Positions 44,871 to 52,292 of a DNA stretch of 64,000 nt are shown here, in pieces. The number at the start of each line of letters is the position of its first letter. Positions within the stretch are counted from its first letter, which is position 1. The stretch is from contig DATGHU010000034.1 in NCBI GenBank assembly GCA_035307765.1, positions 62,001-126,000 on the forward strand. The letters are read 5' to 3'. A program made the position numbers and the translations under genes. Under the pieces are notes generated by a model that did not search any database, was not told the DNA's origin, and saw nothing but the letters and a program-made list of their open reading frames with translations. Origin of the DNA: a bacterium. GTDB lineage: Bacteria; Sysuimicrobiota; Sysuimicrobiia; Sysuimicrobiales; Segetimicrobiaceae.

Positions 44871-44923
44871 GGAGCGGCCCCGATCACGCCGAGCACCCGA
44901 CGCGCATTGCGGCCCACCCGACC

Positions 44924-45433
44924 CTAGTGCACCGTCACATGAAACGTCGCGCCCTCTCCATTGACCACGGCGGTGATCGTGTAGGATCCCGCCGGCATCT
45001 GCACGTTGTTGCCGTAGTGCCAGTCCGCGGGCCCCGCCGCGACCCCGTACATCGTTCCGACGGGGACCGCGTCGTTTTTCCCAGCGCTCATCCCCGCAAC
45101 GGTGATACGGCAGCGGGCGTCGGTGACGACCCGTCGGGTGGCCCGGGAGAGGACGTGCAACTCGAGGTGCCGCGTGTCCATGGACATCCCGGCCATGGGC
45201 ATCGCGGCCATCGCGCCGCTGACCATCACCTCACCCGAGGCCGGATGGAGCTTCGCCGCCTCGGCTTTCGAGTACATCTTCTCCTCCGGGCCGATCTGCA
45301 GGACGAGGATGTAGTGGGCGGTCTGGGACTGCTGTGTGATCACCCCGGGCGGGCCCGCCCATGCCTGCATTGGCGCGCCCAGCATCCCCCAGAGCACGAG
45401 CCAGACTCCCCACCCGGTCACACGGTTCACCAT
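44924..45433 (-). CDS. Exported Met-rich protein, unknown function
   Basis: 169 residues from ATG 45433, which has a GGGAGGAA site. The N-terminus is a signal peptide (hydrophobic core VWLVLWGMLG, cleavage near AWA-GPP). The mature part starts with a strand HYILVLQIGPEEKMYS and carries a Met cluster AMAAMPMAGMSM, then a beta-rich C-terminus with NVQMPAGSYTITAVV. The pattern is loosely like iron- or copper-binding periplasmic beta-sandwiches. Metal binding is only inferred. The longer open frame upstream overlaps the promoter area. Confidence 0.6.
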   Translation of the reverse strand: MVNRVTGWGVWLVLWGMLGAPMQAWAGPPGVITQQSQTAHYILVLQIGPEEKMYSKAEAAKLHPASGEVMVSGAMAAMPMAGMSMDTRHLELHVLSRATRRVVTDARCRITVAGMSAGKNDAVPVGTMYGVAAGPADWHYGNNVQMPAGSYTITAVVNGEGATFHVTVH

Positions 45434-45640
45434 CCGCGTTCCTCCCTCGCCCATCATCTCAGCACCACTTCCACGCGTGTGGTCCGGTCCCCCCTCCTTC
45501 CCGGGGGCGTATCCCGACCGCGCGATGCCCTCGACCCTGCAAATCCGCATAAGCGCAAGCGACTGTAAGCTAACCCGGCCGCTCTGCCATTTCCAAGGCG
45601 CGCACGGCCCTTGATTGAGATCGCTCAGCGATGATCCTCA

Positions 45641-45670
45641 TTGATACAAACATATGTTCGGTATTATACT
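45641..45670 (+). promoter_or_regulatory. Sigma-70-type promoter of the RecA-like/PolB operon
   Basis: TTGATA at 45641-45646 (5 of 6 to TTGACA) and TATACT at 45665-45670 (5 of 6 to TATAAT) are separated by 18 bases. This is the best promoter visible in the window and lies in an AT-rich island inside very GC-rich DNA. Transcription should begin about 45677, some 20 bases before the first ATG. Confidence 0.75.
45647..45660. promoter_or_regulatory. LexA (SOS) box of the Gram-positive type
   Basis: CAAACATATGTTCG matches the Bacillus/actinobacterial LexA consensus CGAACNNNNGTTCG at every fixed position but one (A for G at the second base). It fills the spacer between the -35 and -10 elements, where a bound repressor would block RNA polymerase. 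SOS control of the downstream operon is the natural reading. Confidence 0.72.
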
Positions 45671-45674
45671 AAAC

Positions 45675-45688
45675 CCACCGAAAGGTGG
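45675..45688 (+). repeat. Inverted repeat overlapping the ribosome site
   Basis: CCACC (45675-45679) and GGTGG (45684-45688) pair around a GAAA loop. The right arm belongs to the ribosome-binding sequence AAAGGTGG of the first gene. If transcription starts at about 45677 the left arm would be partly missing from the RNA. It may instead be an extra operator, or chance. Confidence 0.4.
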
Positions 45689-45695
45689 TGCTCCG

Positions 45696-46343
45696 ATGGC
45701 GGTATCCCTGCCCATTCCTCTCCCCCAACCGCTGAGCGGCCTCGTGCTCTTCACCGGGGACGAGAGCGTCCTCCCCCTCAGCCAGCTTCTCTGCCTCCAG
45801 TATCTCGGGCGCAACGAACCCGTCGTCTTGGTGGACGGGGCCAACGCCTTCAACCCCTACCTCCTCTCCGATGCCGCCCGGGCGCAGGGGCTCGATCACC
45901 TGGGGGTTCTGGACGCCGTGCACCTCTCTCGGATATACACCTGCCATCAGTTGGAGGCGTTGCTGACGGAGCGCCTGCAGCTGGCCATCGCCGCTTTCCG
46001 CCCCGGGGCGGTGCTCTGCCTCGGCCTGCTCGACCCGCTGCACGATGAAGACGTGCCGGCTACCGAAGCGGCCCGCATTTTCCGACGCCTCGCCGCCGCC
46101 ATCGCCGAGACGGCCCCCCGCCTCCCCATCCTCGCCGCCTGCCCTGATCCGGTGATCCCCTACCGCGACCCACAGGGTCTCCGCCGGACTTTCGGCGACC
46201 GGCTGTGCCGGCTTGCCCGCTGGCACTTCACCGCCCGACCGGAGGACGGGCGTGTCTGGATCTCCCGCGAGTGGCCCGACCCCGCCCGATGGGAGTGGGC
46301 GCTGCGCCTCCCCCCGGACCGCACCTTTCGAAGGAGAGTGTAG
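45696..46343 (+). CDS. RecA/RadA-superfamily protein with degenerate P-loop
   Basis: 215 residues from ATG 45696, 8 bases after AAAGGTGG. The fold is recognisable from PVVLVDGANAFNPYLLSD, the RadA/Rad51-like Walker B and following motif, then HLSRIYTCHQLEALLTERL like the RadA region before the inner strands. The Walker A position reads FTGDESVLPL and lacks the GKT/S, so ATP hydrolysis is doubtful. It is the first gene of a cassette with a small protein and a B-family polymerase, apparently under LexA control. It may act as a structural recombinase paralogue loading the polymerase. That role is inferred. Confidence 0.65.
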   Translation: MAVSLPIPLPQPLSGLVLFTGDESVLPLSQLLCLQYLGRNEPVVLVDGANAFNPYLLSDAARAQGLDHLGVLDAVHLSRIYTCHQLEALLTERLQLAIAAFRPGAVLCLGLLDPLHDEDVPATEAARIFRRLAAAIAETAPRLPILAACPDPVIPYRDPQGLRRTFGDRLCRLARWHFTARPEDGRVWISREWPDPARWEWALRLPPDRTFRRRV

Positions 46344-46625
46344 ATGGGCCGTACCGTCCCGACGATGACGCAGGTGATTCAGGGTGAAGAAGAGAGCTGG
46401 GCACCGTTCCGCCGCGCGCTCCGAGCGCAGGACCGGGCCGCGTTCGACCGGCTCTTTGCCGCCGCCCGCCACTTCGCCGCCGGCGCCAGCTACGCCGCCC
46501 GTCCCGTCCCGTTCGAGGCGATCCTGCTGTCGATGCTCATCGCCGCGATGAAAGCCATCCAAGATCTGGAGATCGAGGTCGAGACGTTTCGTGCGGACCC
46601 ACCCGCTCTCCGTCCACCTGTTTGA
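46344..46625 (+). CDS. Small helical protein between RecA-like and PolB genes
   Basis: 93 residues starting at ATG 46344, directly after the stop of the RecA-like gene, and ending 35 bases inside the polymerase gene. The middle is amphipathic helix (WAPFRRALRAQDRAAFDRLF), followed by a hydrophobic helix ILLSMLIAAMKAIQDLEIEVE and a Pro-rich end. No known family recognised. Tight coupling on both sides suggests it forms a complex with its neighbours. Confidence 0.6.
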   Translation: MGRTVPTMTQVIQGEEESWAPFRRALRAQDRAAFDRLFAAARHFAAGASYAARPVPFEAILLSMLIAAMKAIQDLEIEVETFRADPPALRPPV

Positions 46626-49455
46626 CGTCTACCCCACGACAGAGGGGATGGTCATCTGGCTCCTCGCGGACGACGGCGCCCGCCTGCGGTGCCTGCACCG
46701 GTGGACGCCGCGCCTGTACTATGCCGGCAGCCGCACCGCCCTGGAGCAAGCCCAGGCGATGCTCGCCCATCTCCGCGAGGCCACCACGATCCGCCACACG
46801 ATGCGGCACGACCTTTTGCGGGGCGAACTCGAGGTCACCGAGGTCACCGTCGCCGACCCCATGGCGTTCCCCCGTGTCGTCGCCCACCTCGCTCGGCTCG
46901 ACGGCCTCACCTTCTATAACTGCGACATCCCGCTGCCGCAGATGTACCAGTACGAGCATCGACTGTTCCCGCTCGGCCGGTGCGCGGTCGAGGCGACCCC
47001 CGAGGGGCTGATCCAAACCATCGCGCCACTGGAGTCGCCCTGGGAGCGGGAGTACACGGTACCGCCGCTCACCGTCCTCCGCCTGCGCCTCGACGGCGAC
47101 CCGGCAAATCCCAATCACGGGCGGCCGGCGACCCTCCACGTGGGTGTGGACGGCGAGGAGAGCACGCTCCTGGGGGAGACCCCGACGGACCTGCTGCAGG
47201 GCCTCGACCGATGGCTGCACCGGTACGATCCGGACATCATCCTGACCGAGTGGGGCGACTCGTTCCTTTTCCCCCGGCTCCGGCGATTGATGCAGGCGTG
47301 CGGCCACCCCCTCCCGCTCAATCGCGATCGGAGGGTGGGGATGCGAACGCGCCGGCCGCGCTCGTACATGACCTACGGTCAGGTCGTCTATACCGCGGGG
47401 GGATCGTATCTGCAGGGCCGGTGGCACCTGGACACCACCAACTCTTTCACCTACGAGGAAGCAGAATTGCCGGGACTGCTGGAACTGGCGCGCCTTGCGC
47501 GGATGCCGGTCCAGCACACGGCCCGAACGAGCGTGGGGACCGCGATCACTTCGATGCAGCTCGACCAAGCGTACCAGAACGGCATCCTCATCCCCTGGCG
47601 AAAAGCGCGCCCCGAAGCGTTCAAGACCGGCAGCGAGTTGCTCGTGACCGATCGGGGCGGGCTTACCTACACGCCTCTTGTCGGCGCGTACGATCAAGTC
47701 GGCGAGTTGGATTTCGCGGCGATGTACCCGGCGATGATGAACCGCTTCAATATTTCACAAGAGACGGTCAACTGCACCTGCTGCCGCGACGACCCCGCCG
47801 CCCGCGTGCCGGGAAGTCCCCACCATCTCTGCCGGAAGCAGCGGGGGCTCACCCCTCAGGTCCTGGAGCGAGTGCTCGAGCGCCGCGCCTACTACAAGCT
47901 CCGCCGGGCCGTCACGATCGGGGCGGAACGCCACCGGTACAACATGCGCCAGACGGCGCTCAAGTGGATCGGCGTGGTCTGTTTGGACGGAAACACACGG
48001 GTGCTCCACCGGTCCGCGGATCGGTGGCACGTCGCCCCGATCCGGGAGATCGTCAACGCCCCTCTCCCCGGCGATAGGGCCGGCATCACGCCGATTGACG
48101 ACCTGACGGTCATCGGGATCGATCGTCATCTCTGCCCATGCACGACGCCGGTGCGGAACGTCATCAAAATGCCGGCCCCCTCCACCATGATCCGAGTCAG
48201 GCTGCCGTGGGGCCGCGCGCTGCTGATGACTCCCGATCACCCCTGCTACGTGCTGGACGCGGGCCATCTCCGGATCAAACGAGCCGACCGGCTCACGGCT
48301 GGCGATTGGATCCCCATGGCCACGCCCGCGGAAACACCCGCAGGCACCCGCGTGGCGGTCCGGGTTCCCCGTTTCGACGGGGCGGAAATGCCCCCGCGCG
48401 AAATGGCATCCCTGGCACTTGGGCGGGACACGCAGTGGGGACCTCGATCCGGGGTGCGACGGCCGGACCAGCCCCCGCCGCCCATCTTGCGCAGCGCCCT
48501 TGGCTGTGCACAGGTGGTACTCGTCGAAAGAGTCGCCTATGCGGAAAAGTTTGTCTACTGTTTTGAGATTGGGGGCGACCCCCCGGCGTTCTTCGTCGAA
48601 GGCGGTGTACTCACCCACAATTGCTTCGGGTACCAAGGGTACAAAAATGCGCGGTTCGGCCAGATCGAGGCCCACGAGTGCACGACGGCGCTCGGCCGGG
48701 AAACGCTCCTGCGCGCGAAGGACGTCGCGGAATCCCAGGGGTACACGATGCTGCACGCGCTCGTGGACTCGGTCTGGCTCCGGCGGCCCGGGGCCGGGCG
48801 CGCGGACTACGAGGCGCTTGCCCACGCCATCGTCGAGGCCACCGGCCTTCCGATCGCGGTGGAGGGCGTGTACCGGTGGATCGCGTTCGTCCCATCGCGC
48901 ACCCACCCGCTGGTCGGCGTGCCCAACCGCTACTTCGGGGTGTTCGAGGATGGCACGGAGAAGGTGCGGGGGCTCGAACTACGGCGCGGCGACACACCGC
49001 CGATCGTCGCGGCGATGCAGCGTCGAATGCTGGACTTCCTCTTCCAGGCGAAGACCCTGGACGAGGCGCGCGCTCACCTTCCGGAAATCGCCGCGATGCT
49101 GGAGGAGCAATGCATCCGGTTGCGCCAGCACGAAGTCCGCGCTGAGGAGCTGGTGATTCGGACCGTGCTCTCCCAGGACCCCCACGAGTATGAGCGGGGC
49201 ATCCCCCAAGCGGTCGCCGCCCACCACCTTCTTCAGGCCGGCGTCCCGCTTCACCCGGGGGAGGCGATCGAGTACATCATCACACACGCCGCCGCCAAGG
49301 TCCCCGGCGATCGCGCGGTCCCCTACGCGCGCCTCCCCGCGGACTGGAGCTACGACGTGGACCGATACGCGCAGATGCTCCGCCGGGCCATGGAGACGCT
49401 GCTCGAGCCCTTTCGTCGCGGCGGGGCCGTTCCCCGCCAACCGATCCGCCGGTGA
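46591..49455 (+). CDS. B-family DNA polymerase (PolB2-like, exonuclease-deficient) with mini-intein
   Basis: 954 residues, of which 464-677 are an intein, so the mature enzyme has 740. Polymerase motif A is ELDFAAMYPAMM (Asp374). Motif B is ALKWIGVV joined to CFGYQGYKNARFG. Motif C is LHALVDSVWL, keeping the second aspartate (Asp726) but with Leu for the first. The exonuclease domain is present but degenerate: no DIE motif near LRLRLDGD, and TEWGDSFLFP where NxxxFD is expected. A cysteine cluster lies at 395, 397, 398 and 414. This fits the apparently inactivated archaeal-type PolB2 group that has a few bacterial members. GTG 46591 overlaps the small protein gene. Confidence 0.82.
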   Translation: MRTHPLSVHLFDVYPTTEGMVIWLLADDGARLRCLHRWTPRLYYAGSRTALEQAQAMLAHLREATTIRHTMRHDLLRGELEVTEVTVADPMAFPRVVAHLARLDGLTFYNCDIPLPQMYQYEHRLFPLGRCAVEATPEGLIQTIAPLESPWEREYTVPPLTVLRLRLDGDPANPNHGRPATLHVGVDGEESTLLGETPTDLLQGLDRWLHRYDPDIILTEWGDSFLFPRLRRLMQACGHPLPLNRDRRVGMRTRRPRSYMTYGQVVYTAGGSYLQGRWHLDTTNSFTYEEAELPGLLELARLARMPVQHTARTSVGTAITSMQLDQAYQNGILIPWRKARPEAFKTGSELLVTDRGGLTYTPLVGAYDQVGELDFAAMYPAMMNRFNISQETVNCTCCRDDPAARVPGSPHHLCRKQRGLTPQVLERVLERRAYYKLRRAVTIGAERHRYNMRQTALKWIGVVCLDGNTRVLHRSADRWHVAPIREIVNAPLPGDRAGITPIDDLTVIGIDRHLCPCTTPVRNVIKMPAPSTMIRVRLPWGRALLMTPDHPCYVLDAGHLRIKRADRLTAGDWIPMATPAETPAGTRVAVRVPRFDGAEMPPREMASLALGRDTQWGPRSGVRRPDQPPPPILRSALGCAQVVLVERVAYAEKFVYCFEIGGDPPAFFVEGGVLTHNCFGYQGYKNARFGQIEAHECTTALGRETLLRAKDVAESQGYTMLHALVDSVWLRRPGAGRADYEALAHAIVEATGLPIAVEGVYRWIAFVPSRTHPLVGVPNRYFGVFEDGTEKVRGLELRRGDTPPIVAAMQRRMLDFLFQAKTLDEARAHLPEIAAMLEEQCIRLRQHEVRAEELVIRTVLSQDPHEYERGIPQAVAAHHLLQAGVPLHPGEAIEYIITHAAAKVPGDRAVPYARLPADWSYDVDRYAQMLRRAMETLLEPFRRGGAVPRQPIRR
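47980..48621 (+). other. Mini-intein inside the polymerase gene
   Basis: Codons 464-677 of the polymerase. Splice signals are present: first residue Cys in CLDGNTRVLH (block A), LLMTPDHPCYV (block B with TxxH), VYCFEIGGDPPAFFVEGGV (block F), and VLTHN followed by Cys as +1 residue (block G). With 214 residues and no LAGLIDADG-type motif, it is a mini-intein without homing endonuclease. Removing it restores motif B of the polymerase, a known intein insertion site in archaeal PolB. Confidence 0.88.
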
Positions 49456-49473
49456 GCGGCGTCGGCCCGGCCG

Positions 49474-50349
49474 TCACGTCATCAGGGCGTCCCAGCAGGT
49501 CCGACACAACCGGGCGATGTGCCGCTCCGCGGCGGCCTTGCCGGGGGTGCCGTCGGGAAGAGCCCACGGCACCTGCTGCGTGTACGCGGCCAGGATGAAC
49601 AGCGGATCGGCCCCTGCGAACACGATCCCGGCGTCGTTGATCACTCCCGGCCCCGTACCCGTCTTGTGCGCGACTTTTGTCCCGGTGGGCAGCAGTGCCG
49701 GCAACCGCGAGTTCAGCTTCTGCCAGCTCAGGATCTCCATCGCCACCCGGCAGAGATCTGACGTGCACCCCAGACGCGCCGCCGCCGCGGGATCCTGGAG
49801 GCCCTGAAGAATAAGCTCAAGGAGCAGGACGACATCGTTCGGGGTGGTGGCGTTCATCCCGCTGACATCAGACGGGCCTTCCGCATACTGCACGCCGCGG
49901 GCGTCCGTGTTCGGCGGAATGCCCTGCCGATGGGTTGTCCCGGCCATGCCGACCGATCGACAAAACCCGTTCAGTGCGTCCAACCCCAGCATGTCCACCA
50001 CCGTCCCGGTACAGGTGTTATCGCTGACGATGATCATCATCGTCAGGACGTCGTGGAGGGTGATCGTAAACCCGGGACGAAAATGCTGAAAGCACCCGCT
50101 GTTGCTGGTCTGGTACTTGGCCTGGATCGTGACGGGCTGGTCAAGCGAGAGCCCGCCGGCGTGTACCTCGCGGAGGGCGGCCATCAGGATGGAGATCTTC
50201 CGCGTGCTCGCCGACGGGACGACGATCGCGCCGCGCCGGTGGGCGAATTCGCCGCGGCGTGGGTCCTTGAGACACCATCCCGTCTCAAATCGCTGCTCCG
50301 AACAGAGCGCATCGAGCCGGCGCCCCAGGGTGTCGAGGGTGCTGATCAC
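49474..50349 (-). CDS. Serine beta-lactamase/penicillin-binding-fold hydrolase, cytosolic form
   Basis: 291 residues. The three SxxK-family motifs are clear: Ser48-Thr-Arg-Lys51 in PSASTRKIS, Ser109-Asp-Asn111 in VSDNTCTG, and Lys229-Thr-Gly231 in AHKTGTGPG. The Glu166/ExxLN motif of class A beta-lactamases is not visible before ATTPND, and there is no signal peptide. It is therefore more likely a serine amidase or esterase of the same fold than an antibiotic-resistance enzyme. It converges on the polymerase gene with an 18-base gap. Confidence 0.78.
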   Translation of the reverse strand: MISTLDTLGRRLDALCSEQRFETGWCLKDPRRGEFAHRRGAIVVPSASTRKISILMAALREVHAGGLSLDQPVTIQAKYQTSNSGCFQHFRPGFTITLHDVLTMMIIVSDNTCTGTVVDMLGLDALNGFCRSVGMAGTTHRQGIPPNTDARGVQYAEGPSDVSGMNATTPNDVVLLLELILQGLQDPAAAARLGCTSDLCRVAMEILSWQKLNSRLPALLPTGTKVAHKTGTGPGVINDAGIVFAGADPLFILAAYTQQVPWALPDGTPGKAAAERHIARLCRTCWDALMT

Positions 50350-50385
50350 AGTCCGTCCCCCTTCCGCGCGATCAGTCTATGGCAA

Positions 50386-51168
50386 TCAGTGAAAGATCAT
50401 CCCCCCGCTCACATTGATCGCCTGTCCCGTCATGTACCCCGCATCGGGGGAGCAGAGGAACCCCACCACCCCGGCGACATCTTTGGGCTCCGCCAGCCGG
50501 CCGAGGGGCGTACCGGCCAACCGCAGTTTCGTGAACGACCCGGGGGCAAATCCGAGATGGGGAGCCTCCTCGTAGTCGATCTGGCGCCACATCGGCGTGT
50601 CGACCGGCGCGGGGCACACGCAGTTCACGTGGATGCGGTCCGGAGCATAGGCCACCGCGAGGCTCCGGGTCAGTGCGATCACCCCCGCCTTGCTCACCCC
50701 ATACGGTGCCCACCAGGGGGTCGCCAGCTTGCCCGCGATCGACGCCAGGTTGACGATGTGGCCGCCTCCGGCCGCCGCCAGGTGCGGCCGGGCTGCGACG
50801 CAGGTGAAGAACACCGCCTTGCAGTTGATGTTCATGATCGTGTCCCACTCCACCTCGGTCACCGCCTCGGGCCGATGGACCCGGACGACCCCCGCGTTGT
50901 TGATCAGGATGTCCAGCCGCCCGAACGTGTCGACCGCCGCCGCGATGAACCGCGCGCGATCCTCGGCGGCGGCCACATCGGCCTGAACCGCCAGGCTGCG
51001 CCGGCCGGTCGCCGTGAGCGCGCGCGCCACGGCCGCCGCGGTGGTCTCATCGCGGTCGACCACGACGACGTCGGCGCCGTCCTCTCCGAGCCGCTGCGCG
51101 ATCGCCCGACCGATCCCGCGTCCGCCCCCGGTGACGACCGCGACCTTACCCGCAAGGGCCCCCGCCAT
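50386..51168 (-). CDS. Short-chain dehydrogenase/reductase (SDR)
   Basis: 260-residue classical SDR. NAD(P) motif VVTGGGRGIGRAIAQRL is at residue 11. NNAG lies in DILINNAGVVR. The catalytic Ser is in NLASIAG, and Tyr and Lys in YGVSKAG. ATG 51168 follows AAGGAGA. The frame is open to 51900 but crosses the divergent transporter gene. The aspartate in VVVDRDE suggests NAD preference. The substrate is unknown. It may share a control region with the divergent DMT exporter. Confidence 0.87.
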   Translation of the reverse strand: MAGALAGKVAVVTGGGRGIGRAIAQRLGEDGADVVVVDRDETTAAAVARALTATGRRSLAVQADVAAAEDRARFIAAAVDTFGRLDILINNAGVVRVHRPEAVTEVEWDTIMNINCKAVFFTCVAARPHLAAAGGGHIVNLASIAGKLATPWWAPYGVSKAGVIALTRSLAVAYAPDRIHVNCVCPAPVDTPMWRQIDYEEAPHLGFAPGSFTKLRLAGTPLGRLAEPKDVAGVVGFLCSPDAGYMTGQAINVSGGMIFH

Positions 51169-51279
51169 GGTGAGTCTCCTTCCCCCTGAAGTTCGGCGCA
51201 ATTGGCAGATAGACTCTCTCATTATCTTATCGTACCGTAGCATCGGCAAGCACGATCGCCATCGCGAGGGGAGCGGTGC

Positions 51280-52188
51280 ATGAAGCTCAAAGAGTGGAGC
51301 GCGTTCTGGCTGCTCGGTCTGATATGGGGCTCGTCGTTCCTTTGGATCAAGATCGCCGTCGCCTCGATGGGCCCCCTGCTGGTCGCCGCGCTCCGCCTCG
51401 GCATCGGCCTCCTCGGGCTGCTCGCCGTGATGGCGGTCGTTCGGCAACCCCTTCCGCGGGGCCGCCGCACCCTGCTGACCTACCTGGTGCTCGGCGCGCT
51501 GCAATCTGCGGCGCCGTTCGCCCTCATCGCCTGGGGGGAAACCAAGATCGATTCGGGGCTGGCGGCGATCCTCAACGGCACGATGCCGCTGTTCACGATC
51601 CTGATCGCCCATTTTTGGCTGCACGACGAGCGGATCACCCCCACTCGCTTCTTGGGGCTGGTCGTCGGGTTCGGCGGGGTAGTCATCCTGGGTAGCCGCG
51701 ATCTCGGTCCGGAAGGACTTCACGGAACCGCGTGGGGACAAGCGGCGCTGCTCGCGGCCACGATCTCTTACGCCATCGCCGCCATCTTTTCGCGCCGGCA
51801 CCTCCGGGAGGAACCCCCGTTGGTGCAGGCGACGATGACCGTCCTCGTTGGAGACATGCTCCTCTGGGCGTCGGTGGGCCTCGCGGAGCGCCCCATCCAC
51901 CTCTCGCTCACGACGCTGCCGTGGATCGCGCTGGCGTGGCTCGGGCTCCTGGGATCCTCCGTGGCCTATCTGCTCTACTTCTACCTGATCCGCGTGTGGG
52001 GAGCGACGCGGGCGTCGCTCGTGACCTACGTCTTCCCCGTCATCGGCCTCGTCCTCGGGATCACATTCCTCGGCGAGCGAACGGACTGGCGCCTTCTGCT
52101 CGGCTCGCTGCTCGTCCTCGCCGGCATTGTCACCGTCAACCGCCGCCCGGCCCCCGGCCGCGATCCGGCATTCTCCAGGGCGGGGTGA
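51280..52188 (+). CDS. EamA/DMT-superfamily transporter
   Basis: 302 residues with ten membrane helices in two EamA repeats. The first repeat has FWLLGLIWGSSFLWIKIAV and AAILNGTMPLFTILIAHFWL. The second has LLGSSVAYLLYFYLIRVWGATRA-like text ending VVNRR-like VTVNRRP. ATG 51280 is preceded by GAGGGGAG. These proteins export amino acids or metabolites. The cargo here cannot be told. It is divergent from the SDR gene over 111 bases. Confidence 0.88.
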   Translation: MKLKEWSAFWLLGLIWGSSFLWIKIAVASMGPLLVAALRLGIGLLGLLAVMAVVRQPLPRGRRTLLTYLVLGALQSAAPFALIAWGETKIDSGLAAILNGTMPLFTILIAHFWLHDERITPTRFLGLVVGFGGVVILGSRDLGPEGLHGTAWGQAALLAATISYAIAAIFSRRHLREEPPLVQATMTVLVGDMLLWASVGLAERPIHLSLTTLPWIALAWLGLLGSSVAYLLYFYLIRVWGATRASLVTYVFPVIGLVLGITFLGERTDWRLLLGSLLVLAGIVTVNRRPAPGRDPAFSRAG

Positions 52189-52292
52189 TCAAGACCGGTC
52201 GGCGGACAGGAAAAGGTCCGTCCGGGCCTCGACCGGGGCAGAGCCGGTCGCGCGGGGCAGAACGAAAACCAACCGACACTCGTCAGCCGCGG

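Noticed and set aside
49474-50349. Class A beta-lactamase (antibiotic resistance)
   Set aside because: No signal peptide and no ExxLN motif in the omega-loop position, so the resistance reading is not supported.
50386-51900. SDR gene read as a 504-residue protein
   Set aside because: The extra N-terminal part crosses the divergent DMT transporter gene and is non-homologous text. The ATG at 51168 has a good ribosome site and gives the normal SDR length.
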